DNA from: Circinella minor
Lineage: Eukaryota > Mucoromycota > Mucoromycetes > Mucorales > Lichtheimiaceae
Assembly (NCBI GenBank): GCA_016758965.1
Contig: JAEPRB010000374.1
Span: forward strand, 1 to 29,248
Reading direction: 5' to 3'
DNA: 29,248 nt
Below, piece by piece: positions 23,252 through 29,248 of this stretch. Made by a program: the position numbers and the translations under genes. Position 1 is the first letter of the stretch, and every line of letters starts with the position of its first letter. The notes under the pieces were generated by a model. The model was not told the origin of the DNA. It saw nothing but the letters and a program-made list of their open reading frames with translations, and searched no databases.

Positions 23252-26232
23252 CTAAGCCTTTTCATCAACAGCAACTTTTTCAGAGTCACCACCGTTAGAT
23301 TTTACTTGTTGAGCCTTTTCAACATCACTAGGTGAATCACTATCACTGCTACCATCAAAGTATTTAGCAAGTTCACGTTCAAGTTCATGACCCTCATAAT
23401 GGGGCATGTCAAATGCCATCTTAACCGGTGAAACACCTTCTGCATTTGCCTTGGCAAAGACAACATCCATTTCTTCCAAACTACGTCCTTTGGTTTCAGG
23501 GAAATAAAAGTAAATCTATAAAACATATGAGAAGTAAAAAATTAGAATTCCCGTTAATATCTTCTCATGAAAAGCAATATACATATGTGGGTGGGTATAT
23601 ATTAAAAGATTTTTGAACTATTATGAAATTGAATGTTGTGTGTACAACCCAAATTGTTATCTACTTACGATAGGAATAAACAAAAAGTTAAGAATGGCGA
23701 AAATGACGTAAATACCATAACCAATGTTTGCAATGGCAGGAGGAGTAATCATGACAATAACATAATTGGAAAGCCAGTTGGAGCAAGTAGACAAAGCGTT
23801 GGCTTGGACACGAGTACGAAGAGGATTAATTTCTGCAGGATACAACCAAGTCATACCAAGGAAACCAATAGCAAAGAAGGTGTTGAAAGTGAATAAAGTA
23901 AGAGTACCTACGCCACCTGGACCCTTTTCCAAAACAATTCTTTGTTCTGAATCACGAGTACCAGAGCTAATACAACCAGCAAGCATAGCCATACTGCAAA
24001 TCATACCAACGAGACCAACGAACATAAGCTTACGACTATAAATATATATTTAAAACAAACATATGTTTTTTGTCGTTTAGAGTTTTAGTAACTTTAAAAG
24101 AATTATTTAAATAAAAATAAGATTGAAAAAATAGCTTACCGGCCAAACTTTTCAATCATAAACATAGCAACAATAGCTGACAACCAATATTCAGTACCGT
24201 TGATAGCAGCCAAAAGACGAGACATCATAGCATCAAAACCAAGACTAGAAGAAATGAAAAAAAAAATTGTGAGTAAATTAAATATGTATATAAGTAAATG
24301 ATTTTTTTAATTAAATTTTGGATACTTACGATTGTTCGAAAAGAACGGTAGCATAGTAGCTATTAAAAAAAAAAAAGAACAAAGAAATTGTCGTCAGTAA
24401 AGTAATAAAATGTAAACAGAAGAAAATAAAACAAAATTCGGAGGAGGTAGTTTGTTTACTCACGTAATAACATTAATACCTAAAATAATAATAAGAAAAT
24501 GTAAGTATATGCATATAAGATATTGACTCAAAAACAAATGTACATAGACGTGCAGCATAAAATGCAATTTTATTTACTTATTTATTTATTATACTAATAA
24601 TGAAAAAATACTTACCACAATACTGTTGCATAGCTTGAGCAACAACACCAAGCATCATACGACGGAAATGTTGAACACGACCATGTTTCCAGAATTCACG
24701 CCATGAGAAACCTTGTGCTTCAAGAGAGATAATATGTTCAAGAATAGCAACTTCTTCATTCACAAGATCACTGTTAGGATCAACATCATCAAGACGAGCA
24801 ATGACATCACGCGCTTCCTCATTATAACCTCTTTTTAATAGCCATCGAGGAGAGTCAGGAAGAATGAATACACCAGAGGCAACAATAATACCAAAGAATG
24901 CTTGAAAAGCAACAGGGAAACGCCAACGGATACTTCCAGTACAAAAGTAGAAACCAAAATCAATCCAGTATGAAATCATGATACCGAAACCAATAAGCAT
25001 ACCTTCGTTCATGATAAGGAAACCACGATCTTTTGGTTTTGCACATTCACTTTGCCATGTAGGAATAGTAGATGTAACCATACCGTTACCAATACCAGTA
25101 AAAATACGACTGAAACAAAGTGTTCCATAATCATGAGCAGCAGCTTGAATAATTGTACCAACCTATAAATCATTTTTTTAAAGATAGGTGTCAGTTTTAT
25201 AAAAAAAAATAAAGTATAATAATATAACACAAAGGTATATAAACTTACAATAATAATCAAGGTACCCCAGAAAGTAGAAGCACGACGACCAAGAGAATCA
25301 CCAACCAATAAAATTAAAATAGCACCTAATAAGCAACCCTATAAAAAAGCCAAGAGTAAAGAAAAGATTAGTTATAAATATTTTTGCCTATAACTTTATG
25401 GAAAGCAATGTAAAAAAAAAAAGAATCAAAAGGCTTAAAACTTACGATTTGATAAATAGAAACCATGTTCTATAATACAAATAAAGTTATATGGAAATAA
25501 ATTAGTATTGATGTTCAAAAACTGCTTATCATTTTTTTTTTGGGTTCCCTAATGTAATTTTGTTTATCTTACCGACTGAAGTTCTGGTGAACCCGTACAC
25601 ATGCCTGGTTCTTTACAAACTGGATTTGAAGGAGAAAAAGGTGAAGCCGTAGGGAATTGTCGTTCAAATTCAGGAAGCTATACATATACGTTATCGTTAT
25701 TAGTCACTTTTTTTTTGTTTGCAATTTGTTGTCATCCTCATTCACTGTGTATGAGGGAAGAAGAAAATAATCTTACAGTAAGCAAGGAGCTCATAACACC
25801 TTGATCATAACCGAACATACTAAATAAATAAATGTTACAAGATAAACCATCATTACATCCAACATCAAAAGCTAATATATTAATAAAAAGAATAATAATG
25901 TCATCATAGTAAATCGATCATTTGAATCAAAAATAACTTACAGACTACAAAATAATATTTTTTTCAAAAATATAAATCATAAAATTAGTTTTTTTACATC
26001 AATATATAAAGTTATGAACGGGGATGATCGATGTAAGGAGCTAATGTATATACTATTTAAAAAGACGTGGGAGGGTTATATGATGGTAATTAAAAAAAAA
26101 AACTTACAATCCAGCACCAGCAACGAAACCAATAGCATGATTTAAGGCTTTACCATGAAGTTTCTTACCACCTTGAACTTTAAATTCAGGGATTGAAATC
26201 AACCATTTTCTTACAGCTTGCAAAAAACCCAT
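23252..26232 (-). CDS. SP-family MFS sugar (hexose) transporter, copy C
   Basis: Twelve exons on the minus strand: 26232-26108, 25944-25942, 25819-25777, 25677-25573, 25469-25446, 25338-25249, 25162-24616, 24479-24464, 24359-24330, 24244-24140, 24035-23669, 23515-23252; 572 aa. The start codon is in a strong context (CCACCATGG). It is the most diverged of the three paralogues but keeps the same length up to codon 485 and all nine shared intron positions, plus two extra introns that cut out a 16-nt and a 30-nt exon. Motifs: FGYDQGV (45-51), DSLGRR (114-119), PDSPRW (232-237), QQYCGIN (309-315), PETKGRS (491-497). The family GRxxGGxGxG segment reads SRIFTGIGNG (148-157). First-loop cysteines 78 and 84 are kept. 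Function is probably hexose uptake at the plasma membrane; specificity may differ from A and B. Confidence 0.92.
24464..24479 (-). other. 16-nt micro-exon specific to transporter C
   Basis: It encodes the GINVIT part of the helix-7 signature QQYCGINVITYY, between a TTTAG acceptor and a GTGAGT donor. Exon 7 of C (547 nt) plus these 16 nt equals the undivided 563-nt exon 7 of A and B, which confirms the model. Confidence 0.88.
25942..25944 (-). other. Putative 3-nt micro-exon, transporter C
   Basis: TCT lies between TGTAG and GTAAGT at the same coding position as in A and B. Flanking introns are 163 and 122 nt. Conservation of this tiny signal in the most diverged paralogue argues that it predates the duplications and is kept by selection. 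Confidence 0.75.
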
Positions 26233-26538
26233 GGTGGATTATTACAGTTATATATAAAAAAAAAGTGTAAGAAAAAAGAAAAATATAAATATAAAAAAAA
26301 AAGAGAAAAAAAAAAGGTTTCTAATATTTTACATCCCAAGGTACAAATATATATATATGGAAGAAAAGATTTAATAGGTAAGATACCTTTTAAGTTTAGC
26401 CGAAAAATATCAACTGTACCATACTTTTTTTTTTCTCATGAGACTGGATACATATAATTGTTATGGTTAAGCTGAGACCAGTATTAAAATACTTGAACTT
26501 GATTTACTTAAAAGGTGAGGGAATGAATATAAAGAAAA

Positions 26539-26551
26539 CTGGGGTCCCCAC
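26539..26551. promoter_or_regulatory. Back-to-back Mig1/CreA-like sites upstream of transporter C
   Basis: CTGGGGTCCCCAC reads as CTGGGG on the plus strand and GTGGGG on the minus strand, both fitting SYGGRG, about 310 bp before the start codon. The plus-strand site follows an A-rich stretch, as is typical for Mig1 sites. Function is inferred from motif match and location. Confidence 0.35.
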
Positions 26552-28526
26552 GCAATTTAGTTACACAAACAGGCGCTATTTTTTCCGGTTTTGGAGAATT
26601 GTACAGAAATCTGTCATGTTGATAACACCTTTTTTTTTTTTGTCTTATTCTGCTTAATTTTCTTCTCTGTATTGACACAGATAACCCCCCTCCCCCCCAA
26701 AAAATATCATATAAAAAGCACAAAAAGCGACTAGAATACATTATTGTTGAGCACAGCCCGCGCTACTCCAGGTTTTTTTTTTTACTGTCACAGGATATTT
26801 AAATTTAAGATAATGTAATAAGAAAAGAATAGATATTTTTAATTATTATATATATATATATATATCAATTTTCTTTATGTGTGTCTTTTTTTTTTACATG
26901 AGGAAAAATCAAGGACAATCATTCTTTTTTGGATGTATCACAGACAACATTAAACAAATCATTATCGGGCTTATTATACATTTCTGTCCATTTCTATTCT
27001 GATTTACACATTTCTATAAGCAGCATGTGATGTCGCGGTACAGCCCGATTAAAAAAATAATTCTACCTTTATTGACCTTTCGTTAAATGGTTTTCATAAT
27101 ACATATATAAACAATACAATCTTTTATGTAGAAGAATGATATGGTTTTTGTATAAAAAAAATAGCTATTGAAAGTTAAAAAAAAAAGGTATGCCACTCAT
27201 AACTAATTCTTCAAATAAATACAGGTGATTGGGTGGCAAACGGAGAAAAAAAAAACCTTACTTGTTCAATAAATCCCATTTACTTTCTTCAACCTTCTTT
27301 CACACTTAACCCCCCCCAACATCTCATTTTGTTTTTAGTTCATTTTTATTATATCGCTTTTGTGTCATTTGTGTTTTCTAAGGCTTCTACTTGTTGTACA
27401 ACTATTTTTCTCTTTTAACGAAAACTTTTTTTTTTTTGGGGGGGGGGAGAGGAAAACAAAGAGTGAAGAACCAGATATTAATCAGATATTATTACGACAA
27501 AGCAGGAGACATAGAAACCCAATGTTATCAAGAGTTATCAAACACTCGTTGTGTAAGGGAAACTATTATATTATAATGACACAGTACTAAAACTCGTCAT
27601 AAGGGATTTTATTTCCGTTTAAGAAAACGTACTACTTATAATGCAAATTTGACGCCATCAAGTAATGAATGCCATTACAACGAGAGCGAAAGAAAGAGTT
27701 ATCACTTTTTTTGAATGTTGATGTAAAATAATACCTTTTTGTTATACTAGTAAGTAATATTTTTTTGTTATTTTTTCTTCTGTTTCTATTTTCAAGAAAT
27801 AATCTCCTAAAGTTTCTACCTTTTTTTATTTCTTGGGATTTACTACACACGCTTTTTTTTTTTTTTTTGCATTAGAGAAAAACTTTAAAAAAAGGCTTGG
27901 GGATCCAGTAATATCTGATCGGAGAAAAGAAAAACAGAAAACCTGAATTGTTCTCTGTGATGTGCACTGGTGATGCGAACATATTGCAAATAGAAACACA
28001 TAATACAAATAAGTTTTGTAAGACAATTCAACAATTTGAAAGTTAAGAAACAATAACATGTTTTTTTCTTACTACCTATTAAGTGGAATTTTTAATTCAT
28101 CATCTATTCTTTTGATAAAGTCAAATAAAATAAAAGATACCGGGTGAATGGGTTTTTCTTGTCCCCCACAATTATTTTGTCTTTTTCCTCCCCCCTACCA
28201 ACAAAGTTTCCACAATAGTTAACAAAATACATATTTACTATTGGTATGAAAAAAAGTTTCGTGGGACTCACTAAATCAGGTTAAGGTTTATCAACATATA
28301 GTTTCACTTTTTTTTTTTGGTCTTGAAAGACAGTATAATTTCGTTTTTCTCCACACATAATATACACAGCCCACTCCCTAGATTTCTAAACAATAGAAAG
28401 CATATGATACGAATAATTTTGTTTCTATGGTTACTAATAATTTCTCAGGTAACTGCGTCCCACTTTTAGTTATGAGTAATAAATATTATTGACTACTCTC
28501 TCATTTTTTTTTTACTTAGTAAGAAT

Positions 28527-28566
28527 AATCCTCCCTGAGGTAGAAAATGCCTCACAAAGGAGGATT
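28527..28566. repeat. Imperfect inverted repeat
   Basis: Arms AATCCTCC...TGAGG and CCTCA...GGAGGATT pair around a short loop, with an asymmetric internal bulge (1 nt against 4 nt). It lies in gene-free DNA and has no T-run or neighbouring gene to explain it. Confidence 0.5.
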
Positions 28567-29248
28567 TGTAAAAATACAATTTTGGTGGTATGATCTATCG
28601 TAAGCAAGTTTGTGAAACCTCTGTAAATCGTCGGGAAAAAAAAAACGAAAAGGTCTCACGCTAACTAATATTATTTTGATTAGGGTCAGGGACTTTTTAC
28701 GATTATGATTATTTTTCTACCTTTTTGAAGCTGCTTACGAGATCAGCAACTAAATTTCTGTACCGGAAAAAACAGTGTTAGATCATTTATTATCCACAAT
28801 GTATTACCACTACCATAGAATACAAAATATGGAAAAGAAGAGATAGGCAGAAGTAAATGAATATATAGATTACATTTATAAATAAAAATCACAAGATTTA
28901 TAAAAATGTAAAGACAGTTTTTTTCTACTTTCTACCACCTTCCACAAAATATGACAAGTGAAACGTGTAATAAAAAAGATAAATTTAGTTTTCTTTTTTC
29001 TTTTTCCCTTTCCCTTTCCATTTACTCAAATTATAAACACGTAAGCGGCCCTGAAAAAAAAAAAGGATGATGCGGTATCATATACCTTTTTTAATAAAAA
29101 GCGATTATACCATCGGCGAATGCAAGCCTTGAATTGTGTGCCCGTAAACCTCAAATTTTATTGGCCAGATATTTGGCCTACCAATAAATACCATTTTGAC
29201 TGCTATTTCCTCATTTGACTTTGGGATTTTGACTTTGATTTTTTTTTA

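Larger units (their letters stand above)
26233..29248. other. Gene-free region upstream of the transporter array
   Basis: About 3 kb with the presumed promoter of transporter C at the left. No ORF with coding character, tRNA, rRNA or transposon end is visible. Unlike the other intergenic regions it seems to contain no TACGTA. It includes an imperfect hairpin at 28527-28566. Confidence 0.55.

Noticed and set aside
26508..28059. Several short ORFs in the right-hand gene-free region
   Set aside because: They are rich in Phe, Ser, Lys and homopolymers, lack conserved motifs, and no splice combination gave a plausible protein.
29160..29190. Imperfect palindrome around TTGGCCAGATATTTGGCC
   Set aside because: The arms are short and interrupted and the window ends just after, so it cannot be judged.

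Overview
This window is nuclear DNA of a fungus, most likely an early-diverging, zygomycete-type (Mucoromycota) mould, though the lineage is inferred rather than proven. It is very AT-rich and full of poly-A/T tracts. Its genes are cut by many short introns (about 60-160 nt) with GTAAGT-like donors and TAG/CAG acceptors. The proteins are typical fungal ones: an Aurora kinase, GDP-mannose pyrophosphorylase, a stand-alone anthranilate phosphoribosyltransferase and SP-family sugar transporters. There are no bacterial operon signals, tRNAs, rRNAs, CRISPR arrays or recognisable transposons. Gene models were built by hand from splice sites, reading frame and family conservation.

Layout. 1-3098 holds no gene I can support. 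3099-3345 (minus) is a two-exon gene for a 59-residue cysteine-rich peptide with a signal sequence, easily missed because neither exon reaches 35 codons. It diverges from an Aurora-family kinase (3868-5519, plus) whose promoter carries three ACGCG cores. GDP-mannose pyrophosphorylase (5937-7797, minus) is convergent with the kinase and divergent from an unrecognised 452-aa protein (8218-9856, plus). That gene converges on anthranilate phosphoribosyltransferase (10184-11532, minus), which has a perfect Gcn4/CPC1-type site upstream and a 24-nt internal exon. The left block is compact (spacers of about 330-520 bp).

The right half is a tandem array of three paralogous sugar transporters on the minus strand, here called A (13717-16353), B (18259-20952) and C (23252-26232), separated by about 1.9-2.3 kb. 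The first 485 codons have the same length in all three, with the same nine intron positions; C has two extra introns. 26233-29248 again shows no gene.

The most striking observation is that all three transporters appear to contain a 3-nt exon (CCT, TCT, TCT) flanked by perfect AG and GTAAGT signals. Including it restores the one residue needed to match the usual GFLxFGYDQGV motif of the family. Other points are an A/B intron almost identical while neighbouring introns have diverged (gene conversion), a shared A/B promoter element (GGTAC-N7-RTACC), and strong enrichment of TACGTA in the left and central intergenic DNA with none in the last 3 kb.
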